From NCBI GenBank assembly GCA_036676355.1, contig JAKFDA010000081.1, positions 1 through 43,353 of the forward strand: 43,353 nt of DNA, written 5' to 3'. Every line of letters begins with the position of its first letter. Position 1 is the first letter of the stretch. The notes beneath the pieces were generated by a model. That model worked only from the letters and a program-made list of their open reading frames with translations, was not told where the DNA came from and did not search any database. Below are positions 33,768 through 43,314 of the stretch, in pieces. This DNA comes from ZC4RG42 sp036676355 (GTDB taxonomy: Bacteria > Pseudomonadota > Gammaproteobacteria > Burkholderiales > SG8-39). The translations under genes were made by a program, and so were the position numbers.

Positions 33768-36404
33768 ATGCAGCCGTCGTATCACCCGCAAAAAATCGAG
33801 CGCGAAGCGCAAGCCCACTGGCAGAAAACGAAGGCGGCACTTGCCGTCGAGGACGCCTCGAAGCCGAAGTATTACTGCCTGTCGATGTTTCCGTATCCGT
33901 CGGGCAAGCTGCACATGGGGCATGTGCGCAACTACACCATCGGCGACGTGCTGGCGCGTTTTCATCGCATGCAAGGCTACAACGTCATGCAGCCGATGGG
34001 CTGGGACGCGTTCGGGCTGCCGGCCGAAAACGCCGCGATGGCGAACGGCGTACCCCCGGCGAAATGGACCTACGACAACATCGCCTACATGAAAAAGCAG
34101 CTCCAGTCGCTCGGCTTCGCCATCGACTGGGAGCGCGAACTCGCCACCTGCACGCCGCAGTATTACAAGTGGAACCAGTGGCTGTTCCTCAAGCTGCTGG
34201 AAAAGGGCATCGTCTACAAGAAGACCGGCACGGTGAACTGGGATCCGGTCGACCAGACCGTGCTTGCCAACGAGCAGGTCATCGACGGGCGCGGCTGGCG
34301 CACCGGCGCGCTGATCGAAAAGCGCGAAATCCCGATGTACTACATGCGCATCACGCAGTACGCGGACGAATTGCTCGATGCGCTAGACACCCTGCCGGGC
34401 TGGCCTGAACGCGTGCGCACCATGCAGGCCAACTGGATTGGCCGCAGCGAAGGTGTGGAAGTTCATTTCCCCTACGCCGAAAGCGAAGGCGTGCTGAAAG
34501 TCTTCACCACGCGCGCCGACACGCTGATGGGCGCAACGTACTGTGCCGTCGCGGCCGAACATCCCCTCGCGACGCTGGCGGCGAAAAAGGATTGGCAGCT
34601 CGCGCGTTTCGTCGAGGAATGCAAGCGCGGCAGCGTCATGGAAGCCGACATTGCGACGCAGGAGAAAAAGGGCATGCCGACCGGCTTGCACGTGGTGCAT
34701 CCGCTCAGCGGTGAGAAGCTGCCGGTGTGGGTCGCCAACTATGTGCTGATGGGGTACGGCGAAGGCGCGGTGATGGCGGTGCCGGCGCATGACGAGCGCG
34801 ATTTCGAATTCGCGACCAAATACGAGCTGCCCATCAGGCAGGTGATCAAATCGAAGAGCGGCGCATATGAAAGCGTCGTCGCACCCTGGCAGGCGGAATA
34901 CGCCGAGCACGGCGTCACGGTCAATTCCGGTGAATTCTCCGGTCTGGAATTCCAGCAGGCAGTCGATGCCATCGCCGCCGCACTGGAAAAGAAAAATCTC
35001 GGCAACAAGCGCGTGCAATACCGCCTGCGCGACTGGGGCATTTCGCGCCAGCGTTACTGGGGCACGCCGATTCCGATCATCCACTGCGAGTCGTGCGGCG
35101 ACGTGCCGGTACCCGACGATCAGTTGCCCGTCGTATTGCCGGAAGACTGCGTGCCGGACGGCAGCGGCAATCCGCTCAACAAGCGCGCCGACTTCCTCGA
35201 TTGCACGTGCCCGAAATGCGGCAAGCCCGCGCGGCGCGAGACGGATACGATGGACACGTTCGTCGATTCCTCCTGGTACTACCTGCGCTACGCCTGCCCG
35301 GACAATGCGAATGCGATGGTCGATGAGCGCGCGCAATACTGGCTGCCGGTCGATCAGTACATCGGCGGGATCGAACACGCAATTCTGCATCTGCTCTATT
35401 CGCGCTTCTGGACCAAGGCGATGCGCGATCTGGGCTTGATCAAGCTCGACGAGCCGTTCGCCCACCTGTTGACTCAGGGCATGGTACTGAACGAATCCTT
35501 CTTCCGCAAAACCGAAGCGGGCCGCATTCAGTACTTCAACCCGGTCGACATCGAAATCCGCACCGACGACAAGGGCAATCGCACCGCGACGCTGTTGCGC
35601 AGCGACGGCCAGCCGGTCGAATCGGGCGGCATCGGCACCATGTCGAAATCGAAGAACAACGGGGTCGATCCGCAAAGCCTGATCGAGGAATACGGCGCCG
35701 ACACCGCGCGCTTCTTCATGATGTTCACCAGCCCGCCCGAGCAGACGCTGCTGTGGTCGGACGAGGGGGTGGATGGCGCATCGCGTTTCCTCAAGCGCGT
35801 CTGGGCGTTCGGCCATCAATGGCATGAACGGTTCATCAACGTATCGAAGCAGCAAACAACGACCTATGCCTTTCCTGCCGACATCGCGAAAGTCGAGCCG
35901 ATCGTCGGCGCACTGCGGCGCGAAGTGCATACCGTACTGAAACAGGCCACCGCCGATATCGAGCGCAAGCATTTCAACACCGTCGCTTCCGCCGGAATGA
36001 AACTGCTCAACACTCTGCAGGACGCCGGCAACAAGGCCGGCGCGACCGCGTCGCCGCATTTCGTACAAGCCGTGCACGAGGGATTGGGCATACTCATGCG
36101 CGTGCTGTATCCGATGACACCGCATATCGCCCACGCACTATGGAGCGGGCTCGGCTACGCCGGAGAGATCGTGGATGCGCCGTGGCCGAAGGTGGACGAG
36201 TCCGCCCTGGCCAGCGATGAAGTGGAACTTGTCGTGCAGGTAAACGGCAAGCTGCGCGGTCACATTCTGGTGCCTAAGAGCGCTGACAAAGCGGTCATCG
36301 AGCAATTGGCGCTGGCGAATGAAACGGTGCTGAAGCACACCAACGGCCAGCCGCCCAGGAAGATCGTGGTCGTCCCGGGTCGTCTTATCAACATTGTCGT
36401 CTAA
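33768..36404 (+). CDS. leuS: Leucyl-tRNA synthetase
   Basis: 878 residues, cytosolic class I synthetase. HIGH motif as HMGH at 49-52 (PYPSGKLHMGHVRNY), KMSKS as MSKSK at 625-629, editing domain with TRADTLMGATYCAVAAEHPL and GYGEGAVMAVPAHDERD (threonine-rich and aspartate loops), zinc-like CESCGD and CPKCGKP, anticodon-binding and C-terminal VNGKLRG. Full length. First gene of the conserved leuS-lptE-holA-proA-nadD-rsfS-rlmH-maf-rng series. A structured intergenic element lies between it and lptE. Confidence 0.98.
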   Translation: MQPSYHPQKIEREAQAHWQKTKAALAVEDASKPKYYCLSMFPYPSGKLHMGHVRNYTIGDVLARFHRMQGYNVMQPMGWDAFGLPAENAAMANGVPPAKWTYDNIAYMKKQLQSLGFAIDWERELATCTPQYYKWNQWLFLKLLEKGIVYKKTGTVNWDPVDQTVLANEQVIDGRGWRTGALIEKREIPMYYMRITQYADELLDALDTLPGWPERVRTMQANWIGRSEGVEVHFPYAESEGVLKVFTTRADTLMGATYCAVAAEHPLATLAAKKDWQLARFVEECKRGSVMEADIATQEKKGMPTGLHVVHPLSGEKLPVWVANYVLMGYGEGAVMAVPAHDERDFEFATKYELPIRQVIKSKSGAYESVVAPWQAEYAEHGVTVNSGEFSGLEFQQAVDAIAAALEKKNLGNKRVQYRLRDWGISRQRYWGTPIPIIHCESCGDVPVPDDQLPVVLPEDCVPDGSGNPLNKRADFLDCTCPKCGKPARRETDTMDTFVDSSWYYLRYACPDNANAMVDERAQYWLPVDQYIGGIEHAILHLLYSRFWTKAMRDLGLIKLDEPFAHLLTQGMVLNESFFRKTEAGRIQYFNPVDIEIRTDDKGNRTATLLRSDGQPVESGGIGTMSKSKNNGVDPQSLIEEYGADTARFFMMFTSPPEQTLLWSDEGVDGASRFLKRVWAFGHQWHERFINVSKQQTTTYAFPADIAKVEPIVGALRREVHTVLKQATADIERKHFNTVASAGMKLLNTLQDAGNKAGATASPHFVQAVHEGLGILMRVLYPMTPHIAHALWSGLGYAGEIVDAPWPKVDESALASDEVELVVQVNGKLRGHILVPKSADKAVIEQLALANETVLKHTNGQPPRKIVVVPGRLINIVV

Positions 36405-36439
36405 AGGAGGCTCCGATCAAGGTTGTTTGGGATGCGCTA

Positions 36440-36506
36440 TCGCGAGTGCCAGCACGTAAGCAATTGATTGCTTTGTCCTCGCTCGTACAGCTTCGCGCAC
36501 TCGCGA
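36440..36506 (+). repeat. Nested stem-loop in the leuS-lptE gap
   Basis: Outer arms TCGCGAGTGC (36440-36449) and GCACTCGCGA (36497-36506) form a perfect 10-bp helix enclosing AAGCAAT (36458-36464)/ATTGCTT (36467-36473). No U-run follows. It may be an mRNA processing or attenuating structure, or a palindromic repeat element; a genome-wide search for copies would tell. Confidence 0.65.
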
Positions 36507-36547
36507 CCATCCTCGGTGCTTAATCCGCCCTTCACTAAGGAACGCGC

Positions 36548-37048
36548 TTGAACGCTATGTTGCGCACACTGCTCGTCTGCCTGCTCGCCGTCTCGCTGGC
36601 CGGATGCGGTTTCAAGTTACGCGGCCCGCAAACCTTTCCGTTCCAGACCATCGCCGTGCCGGGCGGGACGACCTTGCGAGTGGAAATCAAGCGCGCGATT
36701 GAGGCGCACAGCAACGCCCTGGTGGTGGAAAACGCCAAGGAGGCCGACGCGGTGCTGGAAATCACCCGCGAAGCGACCGAGAAAGTGATTCTGTCGCTCA
36801 ACACGCAAGGCCGGGTGCGTGAATATCAATTGCGCTATCTGGTGAGCTATCGGGTCGCACGCACTCAGGGCGGCGTCTATGTCGCGCCGATGACGACGCT
36901 GCTGACCCGCGACATCACGTTCAACGATCAGATTCTGGCGAAAGAGGCCGAAGAGGCACAGCTGTACACCGAAATGCGATCCGATTTCGTGCAGCAACTG
37001 ATGCGGCGCATGGCCGCGGCAAAGCCGATTCTCCCCGATCAATACTGA
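36548..37048 (+). CDS. lptE: LPS-assembly lipoprotein LptE
   Basis: 166 residues from TTG 36548, chosen because AAGGA lies 6 bases before it; an ATG at 36557 is an alternative. Lipoprotein signal with lipobox LAGC, acylated Cys at 20. It is the outer-membrane partner of LptD that places LPS on the surface. GFKLRGPQTFPFQTIAV after the Cys, DAVLEITREATEKVILSLNT, REYQLRYLVSYRV and a long C-terminal helix EAEEAQLYTEMRSDFVQQLM are typical. holA starts 4 bases after its stop. Confidence 0.93.
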   Translation: MNAMLRTLLVCLLAVSLAGCGFKLRGPQTFPFQTIAVPGGTTLRVEIKRAIEAHSNALVVENAKEADAVLEITREATEKVILSLNTQGRVREYQLRYLVSYRVARTQGGVYVAPMTTLLTRDITFNDQILAKEAEEAQLYTEMRSDFVQQLMRRMAAAKPILPDQY

Positions 37049-37051
37049 GCG

Positions 37052-38062
37052 GTGATTGTGAGCGCCATCAAGCTCGACCAACTCGACGCGCAGCTCGCAC
37101 GCGCGCTCGCGCCGGTATACATCGTTCACGGCGATGAGCCGCTGCTGTCGCTCGAAGCGGCCGACGCCATCCGCGCCAAGGCTCGCGCAGCCGGTTTTAC
37201 GCAACGTGAAGTGCACATCGTCGAACGGGGTTTCGACTGGAACCGCCTGAGCGCAAGCGCATCGTCGATGTCGCTGTTCGGCGATCGCACGCTGATCGAA
37301 TTGCGCCTGCCCACCGGCAAACCGGGCACCGACGGCGCCGCCGCGATCGTGTCGCACTGCCGGACCGTATCGGACGACGTGCTCACCATGGTGAGCGTAC
37401 CGCGCCTCGATCGCGCCGGACAGAACAGCGCCTGGTTCGGCGCGCTGGACCGGGCCGGCGTGGTGGTGAATGTTTTCGGTGTGGATCGCGCCCGTCTGCC
37501 GCAGTGGATCGCGCAGCGGCTGGCGCGCCAGAAACAGCGCGCCGCAACCGACGCACTGGCGTTCATCGCCGATTGCGTGGAAGGCAATCTGCTCGCCGCC
37601 CACCAGGAAATTCAGAAACTCGGCCTGCTGTATCCGGAAGGCGAACTGACGTTCGAGCAGGTCCGCGGGGCGGTGTTGAACGTGGCGCGCTTCGATGTTT
37701 ACCAGATCTCGGAGGCGCTGCTGAACGGCGATGCGAAACGGCTGGCGCGCGTGCTGGACGGCCTGCGCGGCGAAGGCGAGGCATCGAATCGCGTGCTGTG
37801 GGTGATGAGTGAGGACGTGCGCGCGGTGTTGCGTGTGCAAGCCGCCCAGCAAAGCGGCCAGTCGCTGCAGGATGTCTATCGCGCCCACCGCATCTGGGGC
37901 GAACCGCGTCAGCGCGCGATCGGCGCGGCGGCGCGACGGCTGTCGACCGACCAATTGGAAGCCGCCTTGGCGCAGGCCGCAGCGGTCGATCGCACCATCA
38001 AGGGGCTCGCCAAAGGCGACGCCTGGGACGAATTGCTGCAACTCGGCATGCGGCTCGTATAA
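37052..38062 (+). CDS. holA: DNA polymerase III delta subunit
   Basis: 336 residues, clamp-loader subunit that opens the beta sliding clamp. VYIVHGDEPLLSLEAADAIR, SLFGDRTLIELRLPTGKPG, LRRGVV-like ARFDVYQISEALLNGDAKRL and LRGEGEASNRVLWVMSEDVR are family features. Start at GTG 37052; a second in-frame GTG at 37058 is equally possible. It follows lptE by 3 bases and precedes proA by 38, in the usual betaproteobacterial order. Confidence 0.95.
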   Translation: MIVSAIKLDQLDAQLARALAPVYIVHGDEPLLSLEAADAIRAKARAAGFTQREVHIVERGFDWNRLSASASSMSLFGDRTLIELRLPTGKPGTDGAAAIVSHCRTVSDDVLTMVSVPRLDRAGQNSAWFGALDRAGVVVNVFGVDRARLPQWIAQRLARQKQRAATDALAFIADCVEGNLLAAHQEIQKLGLLYPEGELTFEQVRGAVLNVARFDVYQISEALLNGDAKRLARVLDGLRGEGEASNRVLWVMSEDVRAVLRVQAAQQSGQSLQDVYRAHRIWGEPRQRAIGAAARRLSTDQLEAALAQAAAVDRTIKGLAKGDAWDELLQLGMRLV

Positions 38063-38100
38063 GCGGATTTCGGCGGCACTGCGCGCAACGCGCGGCTAGA

Positions 38101-39366
38101 ATGCGAAACATGGACGTCAGGCACTACATGCAGGAGCTGGGGCGACGCGCTCGTCAGGTGGCACGCGAACTGGCGCGCGCCGATACCGACAGCAAAAATC
38201 GAGCGCTGCGTGCCATGGCGACTGCCGTGCGGCAGAATGCCGAGCAGTTGTTGCAGGCGAATGCAGTGGATATCACGGCGGCGCGATCGAACGGCGCGGA
38301 CGCGGCGTTCATCGACCGGCTGACGCTTTCGCCCAAGGGCATCGAAGCGATGGCGCGGGGTCTGGAGCAGGTCGCCGAACTGCCCGATCCGATCGGCGCA
38401 ATCACCGATCTGCAGCAACGCCCCACCGGCATCCGCGTCGGCCGCATGCGCGTGCCGCTCGGCGTCATCGGCATTATTTACGAATCGCGCCCGAACGTGA
38501 CCGCGGACGCCGCGGCGCTGTGTCTCAAGTCGGGCAATGCCTCCATCCTGCGCGGCGGCTCCGAGTCGGTGCGTTCCAATCAGGCCATCGCGGCGTGCGT
38601 GCGCGAAGGGTTGCGCGCGGCGGGCTTGCCGGAAACGGCGGTGCAGGTCGTCGAAACGGCGGATCGCGCCGCCGTCACCGAACTGCTGCGCATGAACGAA
38701 TACGTCGACATCATCGTGCCGCGCGGCGGCAAGTCGCTGATCGAGCGCATCATGAACGAATCGCGCATTCCGATGATCAAGCACCTCGACGGTGTCTGCC
38801 ATGTCTATGTCGACGACCACGCCGATTTCGACAAGGCCATACGCATCGCCGACAACGCCAAGACGCATCGTTACGGCACCTGCAACACCATGGAGACGCT
38901 GCTGCTCGCTGAAAGCGTTGCGCCGCGCATCCTGCCGCAACTCGCCGAAATCTACAGCGCCAAGGGCGTGGAACTGCGCGGCGACGACGCCGCGCGCAAA
39001 CTGGTGCCGCAGATGCATCCGGCCACCGACGAGGACTGGGGCACGGAATATCTCGCTCCCATTCTCGCAGTACGCATCGTCAAGGGACTCGATGAAGCGA
39101 TCGATCACATCGAGCGCTACGGCTCACATCACACCGATGCCATCGTCACCGAAAACGACACGAACGCACAACGTTTTCTGCGCGAAGTCGATTCGAGTTC
39201 GGTAATGGTGAATGCCTCGACGCGCTTCGCCGACGGCTTCGAGTATGGACTGGGCGCGGAGATCGGCATCTCCACCGACAAGCTGCATGCGCGCGGACCG
39301 GTGGGGCTCGAAGGTCTCACTTCGCAGAAATACGTCGTGCTCGGCCACGGCGAAGTGCGCACCTGA
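38101..39366 (+). CDS. proA: Gamma-glutamyl phosphate reductase
   Basis: 421 residues. NADPH-dependent reduction of glutamyl-5-phosphate to the semialdehyde, second step of proline synthesis. Catalytic Cys261 in YGTCNTMET; GVIGIIYESRPNVTADAAAL, KSGNASILRGGSE, IVPRGGKSLIE, HLDGVCHVYVD and NASTRFADGFEYGLGAEIG are diagnostic. Starts ATGCGAAACATG; the second ATG (38110) could also serve. nadD follows after 37 bases. Confidence 0.98.
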   Translation: MRNMDVRHYMQELGRRARQVARELARADTDSKNRALRAMATAVRQNAEQLLQANAVDITAARSNGADAAFIDRLTLSPKGIEAMARGLEQVAELPDPIGAITDLQQRPTGIRVGRMRVPLGVIGIIYESRPNVTADAAALCLKSGNASILRGGSESVRSNQAIAACVREGLRAAGLPETAVQVVETADRAAVTELLRMNEYVDIIVPRGGKSLIERIMNESRIPMIKHLDGVCHVYVDDHADFDKAIRIADNAKTHRYGTCNTMETLLLAESVAPRILPQLAEIYSAKGVELRGDDAARKLVPQMHPATDEDWGTEYLAPILAVRIVKGLDEAIDHIERYGSHHTDAIVTENDTNAQRFLREVDSSSVMVNASTRFADGFEYGLGAEIGISTDKLHARGPVGLEGLTSQKYVVLGHGEVRT

Positions 39367-39403
39367 TTTCGATGCCGCGCCGCGTCGACGCCCGGAGTTC
39401 GCG

Positions 39404-40060
39404 TTGAGCGCACGCCTGGACACACCGCTCGGCCTGATGGGCGGCACCTTCGATCCCGTCCATTACGGTCATCTGCGTCTTGCCCTGGAGGCTGCCGAAG
39501 CGCTGAAACTCGCCGAAGTGCGCTGGATTCCATCCGGCGCACCGGGGCATCGCGATACGCCGCACGTCTCTGCGGCCGATCGGCTCGCCATGCTGCAGAC
39601 AGCGCTGGCCGACGAACCGCGCTTCAGCCTCGATCGCACGGAGTGCGATGCAGCCACGCCGACCTATACCGTGCATATGCTTCAGCGGTTACGCCGTGAG
39701 TTCGGCGGCGCACGTCCACTGATCATGATCGTCGGCATGGATTCCTTCGTTTCGCTGGCGACCTGGCGCGAATGGGAATCACTGTTCGATCTCGCCCACT
39801 TCGCTGTGGCCGAGCGGCCGGGATATGCGTTGAACGTGGACAAACTACCGGCGCGGTTGGCGCAAATCTATCGTGCGCGCCATGCCGAGTCCGTCACTCT
39901 AATGAATCAGGCGCACGGTTGTATCGTGCATTTTCCCTCTACGCTGCTCGACATTTCCGCCACCGACATTCGGGCACGCATCGGGCACGGAAACAGCGTA
40001 CGGTATTTGATTCCTGAAACTGTTCTCCGCTATATTGAGTCCAAGGGTCTGTATCGGTGA
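39404..40060 (+). CDS. nadD: Nicotinate-nucleotide adenylyltransferase
   Basis: 218 residues from TTG 39404, with GGAG six bases upstream. Forms NaAD from NaMN and ATP in NAD synthesis. MGGTFDPVHYGHLRLALEA contains the nucleotidyltransferase HIGH-like motif, followed by RWIPSGAPGHRD, ADRLAMLQTAL, MIVGMDSFVSLATWREWESL and the ISSTxIR-like ISATDIRARIG. The frame is open back to 39212, inside proA, but homology starts at this TTG. Next gene rsfS after 48 bases. Confidence 0.95.
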   Translation: MSARLDTPLGLMGGTFDPVHYGHLRLALEAAEALKLAEVRWIPSGAPGHRDTPHVSAADRLAMLQTALADEPRFSLDRTECDAATPTYTVHMLQRLRREFGGARPLIMIVGMDSFVSLATWREWESLFDLAHFAVAERPGYALNVDKLPARLAQIYRARHAESVTLMNQAHGCIVHFPSTLLDISATDIRARIGHGNSVRYLIPETVLRYIESKGLYR

Positions 40061-40108
40061 GCGACGATTGTCGTCGCTTGCAAAAAGCCCTTCAGGAGGC
40101 CGCCCAGT

Positions 40109-40486
40109 TTGGATATACGCAGGAAGCAAAAAGCCGTCGTTGATGCGCTTGAAGACATCAAAGCCAAAGACGTTGCGGTCTACAACGTCACTCACCTCAC
40201 CAGTCTTTTCGATCGAGTCGTCATCGCCACCGCCGACTCGGCACGCCAAACCAAAGCCCTTGCCCGCAGCGTTCAGGACAAGCTGACTCAGCTTGGCGAG
40301 CGCGTGGCCGGCATCGAAGGCGAGGACAATGGCGAGTGGGTGTTGGTCGATGCGGGCGACATTGTCGTCCACATCATGCAGCCAGCCATCCGCGAGCACT
40401 ACAATCTGGAAGAGCTCTGGGATCAACCCAAGCCGCGCGTGCGTCGTACGACGCGCGTGGCGGCCGAAGCGCAACCCGGCGCATAA
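40109..40486 (+). CDS. rsfS: Ribosomal silencing factor RsfS
   Basis: 125 residues from TTG 40109, with a strong AGGAGG nine bases before it. Binds L14 on the 50S subunit and blocks joining in stationary phase. KAVVDALEDIKAKDVAVYNV, SLFDRVVIATADSARQTKAL, EGEDNGEWVLVDAGDIVVHIMQ and REHYNLEELW are the family core. A basic tail (RVRRTTR) follows. Fixed neighbour of nadD and rlmH in many bacteria. Confidence 0.96.
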   Translation: MDIRRKQKAVVDALEDIKAKDVAVYNVTHLTSLFDRVVIATADSARQTKALARSVQDKLTQLGERVAGIEGEDNGEWVLVDAGDIVVHIMQPAIREHYNLEELWDQPKPRVRRTTRVAAEAQPGA

Positions 40487-40640
40487 GGAAGCCCGGGGCG
40501 GGATATCCGCCAGAGGCGCAAGGACCCCTTGCCAGGGATTTCCTGAGCCGTATTCGCGGGAAGAGAGACAAGCCGCGGCCGTCGTTACCGCGTTTGCGCC
40601 TCACGCGCCCTTGCGGGCCGTACAAACCAAGGAAGGGCGT

Positions 40641-41111
40641 GTGCGTCTACTCATCGTTGCGGTCGGAGAACGAATGCCCGACTGGGTCGATGAGGCGTTC
40701 GACGAATACGCCAGGCGCATGCCGCGCAAGGCCAAGGTCAAGTTAGTTGAAGTTCGTCCCGAGCGTCGCGGCGGCACGCGTACCCCGACGCAGTGCATAG
40801 CGGCCGAAGCCGCCCGCATCCAGGCCGCCATTCCCGCGCAAAGCGGCCGCATCGTGCTCGATGAGCATGGCCGCGATCTTTCCACCGTTCAACTCGCCAA
40901 CAACCTGGGCCGGTGGCTGGGCGAGGGCCGGGACCTGGCCTTTGTGATCGGAGGCCCGGACGGCCTGGCGCCGGACATCAAAGAGAGCGCGGATCTGCAG
41001 ATTCGACTGTCCAGTCTGACCCTGCCGCATGGCCTGGTTCGCGTTCTGCTCGCGGAACAGCTTTATCGGGCGGTCTCGATCCTCGATAATCATCCTTATC
41101 ATCGAGCATAA
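40641..41111 (+). CDS. rlmH: 23S rRNA pseudouridine(1915) N3-methyltransferase RlmH
   Basis: 156 residues from GTG 40641 (GGAAGG upstream). SPOUT methyltransferase acting on 70S ribosomes. RLLIVAVGERMPDWVDEAFDEY, IVLDEHGRDLST, FVIGGPDGLAPDI and LPHGLVRVLLAEQLYRAVSI (knot and SAM site), and the NHPYHRA end are diagnostic. Length is exactly that of the family. The frame is open far upstream, but the 154-base gap after rsfS shows no conserved sequence. maf follows 8 bases on. Confidence 0.97.
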   Translation: MRLLIVAVGERMPDWVDEAFDEYARRMPRKAKVKLVEVRPERRGGTRTPTQCIAAEAARIQAAIPAQSGRIVLDEHGRDLSTVQLANNLGRWLGEGRDLAFVIGGPDGLAPDIKESADLQIRLSSLTLPHGLVRVLLAEQLYRAVSILDNHPYHRA

Positions 41112-41119
41112 AGACAACA

Positions 41120-41734
41120 ATGTACGCTCCGCTGCCCAGGATTTACCTTGCGTCCCGCAGTCCGCGCCGGCGTGAATTGTTGAAACAGATCGGCGTGCAG
41201 TTCGACGTGCTGGTATTGCGCGAACACGCGGCGCGCACGCGCGACCTCGACGAAGCGCCTCGGCCCGGCGAGGATCCGCAGACGTATGTGGAGCGCGTCT
41301 GCCGCGAGAAAGCCGAAGCGGGCTGGTTGCGCGTCATTCAGCGCCAGCTGCCGCGCCTGCCGGTGCTGGCCGCCGATACCACCGTCTGCCTGGGCGGTCG
41401 CATCTTCGGCAAGCCGGCCGATCGCGCTGAAGCGATTGAAATGCTGCAACAGCTATCCGGGAGCGAACATCGCGTCCTGACTGCGGTGGCGCTGGCCTAC
41501 GACACGACTTTGAATTTCGTGTTGAACGAAAACATGGTGCGTTTCCGTACGCTAGAGGACGACGAAATCTGCCAGTATGTCGATACTGGCGAACCCTACG
41601 ATAAAGCCGGCGCGTATGCGATCCAGGGGCGTGCCGCGGCCTTTATTCCCGAAATTCTCGGCAGCTACACCGGCGTCATGGGCCTGCCCCTGTACGAAAC
41701 AGCGACACTGTTGCGCCGTTTTCAGAATCGATGA
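41120..41734 (+). CDS. maf: Maf family nucleotide pyrophosphatase
   Basis: 204 residues. Hydrolyses non-canonical or UTP/dTTP-type nucleotides, housecleaning or cell-division-linked. IYLASRSPRRRELLKQIG (7-24), CREKAEAG, VLAADTTVCLGGRIFGKPAD, YDKAGAYAIQGRAAAFIPEI and GSYTGVMGLPLYET are family blocks. R-I-F after GG and AIQG fit the dTTP/UTP (YhdE) branch. Its stop overlaps the rng start (ATGA). Confidence 0.95.
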   Translation: MYAPLPRIYLASRSPRRRELLKQIGVQFDVLVLREHAARTRDLDEAPRPGEDPQTYVERVCREKAEAGWLRVIQRQLPRLPVLAADTTVCLGGRIFGKPADRAEAIEMLQQLSGSEHRVLTAVALAYDTTLNFVLNENMVRFRTLEDDEICQYVDTGEPYDKAGAYAIQGRAAAFIPEILGSYTGVMGLPLYETATLLRRFQNR

Positions 41735-43314
41735 ACAGCGAGCCGAATAGCGATTTCCCGAACGCCGCACCGGTCGAGCAGCCGCTCGCGCCGCATCCGC
41801 TGGCCGAACGGGAGATCGTTCCGGAAGATATCCTGATTAACGTCACGCCGCAGGAAACCCGGGTTGCGGTCGTCTCCAGCGGCGTCGTGCAGGAACTGCA
41901 CATCGAGCGCGCCGCCAGCCGTGGGCTGGTCGGCAACATATACATGGGCAAGGTCGTCCGCGTGCTGCCGGGCATGCAGTCGGCCTTTATCGAAATCGGG
42001 CTCGAGCGCGCCGCGTTCCTGCACGTCGGCGACATCTGGGAAGTGCGCCACAACGGCAATCACGAAGAGGGGCAGACCCGCACCGGGCCGTTGAAACCGG
42101 CGCTGGTCAAACCGATCGAAAAGATACTTGCCGAGGGGCAGCCCCTGCTGGTGCAAGTCATCAAGGATCCGATCGGGACCAAAGGTGCACGCCTGTCCAC
42201 GCAGATCAGCATCGCCGGGCGCCTGCTCGTCCATCTGCCGCAGGACCCGCACATCGGCATTTCGCAACGCATCGAGGATGAGGCGGAGCGCCGCGCGCTG
42301 CGCGATCGTCTGCAGAACATCGTGCCGCCGGAGGAAAAGGGCGGTTTCATCATCCGCACCATGGCGGAATCGGCCGGCGACGAAGAACTCGCCAACGATA
42401 TCGCCTATCTGCGTCGCCTATGGGAACACATCCGCGAGCGCGCGACAACATCGGCGGCGCCGGCGCTGCTGTACCAGGATCTGTGGCTGGCGCAACGCGT
42501 GCTGCGCGATTTCGTTAACGACGATACCGGCCGGATCGTCGTCGATTCGCGCGAGAACTTCGGCAAACTGCAGGGTTTCGCCCGCGAATACACCCCCACG
42601 GTGTTTCGCAAGCTGGAGTACTACACCGGCGAACGACCCCTGTTCGATCTCTACAACATCGAAGAGGAAATCCAGAAGGCGCTGGCACGCCGCGTCGATC
42701 TGAAGTCCGGCGGCTATCTGATCATGGATCAGACCGAAGCGATGACCACAGTCGACGTCAATACCGGCGGCTTCGTCGGCCTGCGCAATTTCGATGACAC
42801 GATTTTCAAGACCAATCTGGAAGCGGCGCAGGTCATCGCCCGCCAACTGCGGCTGCGCAATCTGGGCGGCATCGTCATTATCGATTTCATCGATATGGAA
42901 AACGCCGATCACCAGGAAGCGGTGCTAGCCGAACTGAACAAATCGCTGTCGCGCGATCGCACTCGAATGACGATCAACGGTTTCTCCGCGCTGGGCTTGG
43001 TGGAGATGACGCGCAAACGCACGCGCGAAAGCCTGGAGCACGTGCTGTGCGAGCCGTGTCATACCTGCAGCGGGCGCGGTGTATTGAAAACCGCGCGCAC
43101 CGTCTGTTACGAAATCCTGCGCGAGATCCTGCGCGAAGCGCGTCAGTTCAACGCGCGGGAATTTCGCATACTCGCGGCGCAGTCGGTCATCGACTTGTTC
43201 CTCGAAGACGAATCACAATCCCTGGCAATGCTCGGCGATTTCATCGGCAAGCCGGTGTCGCTGCAAGTAGAGACGAGCTACACACAGGAGCAGTACGACA
43301 TCATTTTGATTTAG
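41731..43314 (+). CDS. rng: Ribonuclease G
   Basis: 527 residues. Endonuclease of the RNase E/G family, matures 16S rRNA 5' end and some mRNAs. S1 domain near 35-130 (GLVGNIYMGKVVRVLPGMQS, AFLHVGDIW), catalytic D342 and N344 in TTVDVNTGGFVG, D385 in IIDFIDM, zinc-link CEPCHTC (440-446), and RNase G-like short C-terminus without the RNase E scaffold. The N-terminus carries ~35 extra residues before ILINVTPQE. Coupled to maf by 4 nt. Complete before the window end. Confidence 0.96.
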   Translation: MNSEPNSDFPNAAPVEQPLAPHPLAEREIVPEDILINVTPQETRVAVVSSGVVQELHIERAASRGLVGNIYMGKVVRVLPGMQSAFIEIGLERAAFLHVGDIWEVRHNGNHEEGQTRTGPLKPALVKPIEKILAEGQPLLVQVIKDPIGTKGARLSTQISIAGRLLVHLPQDPHIGISQRIEDEAERRALRDRLQNIVPPEEKGGFIIRTMAESAGDEELANDIAYLRRLWEHIRERATTSAAPALLYQDLWLAQRVLRDFVNDDTGRIVVDSRENFGKLQGFAREYTPTVFRKLEYYTGERPLFDLYNIEEEIQKALARRVDLKSGGYLIMDQTEAMTTVDVNTGGFVGLRNFDDTIFKTNLEAAQVIARQLRLRNLGGIVIIDFIDMENADHQEAVLAELNKSLSRDRTRMTINGFSALGLVEMTRKRTRESLEHVLCEPCHTCSGRGVLKTARTVCYEILREILREARQFNAREFRILAAQSVIDLFLEDESQSLAMLGDFIGKPVSLQVETSYTQEQYDIILI

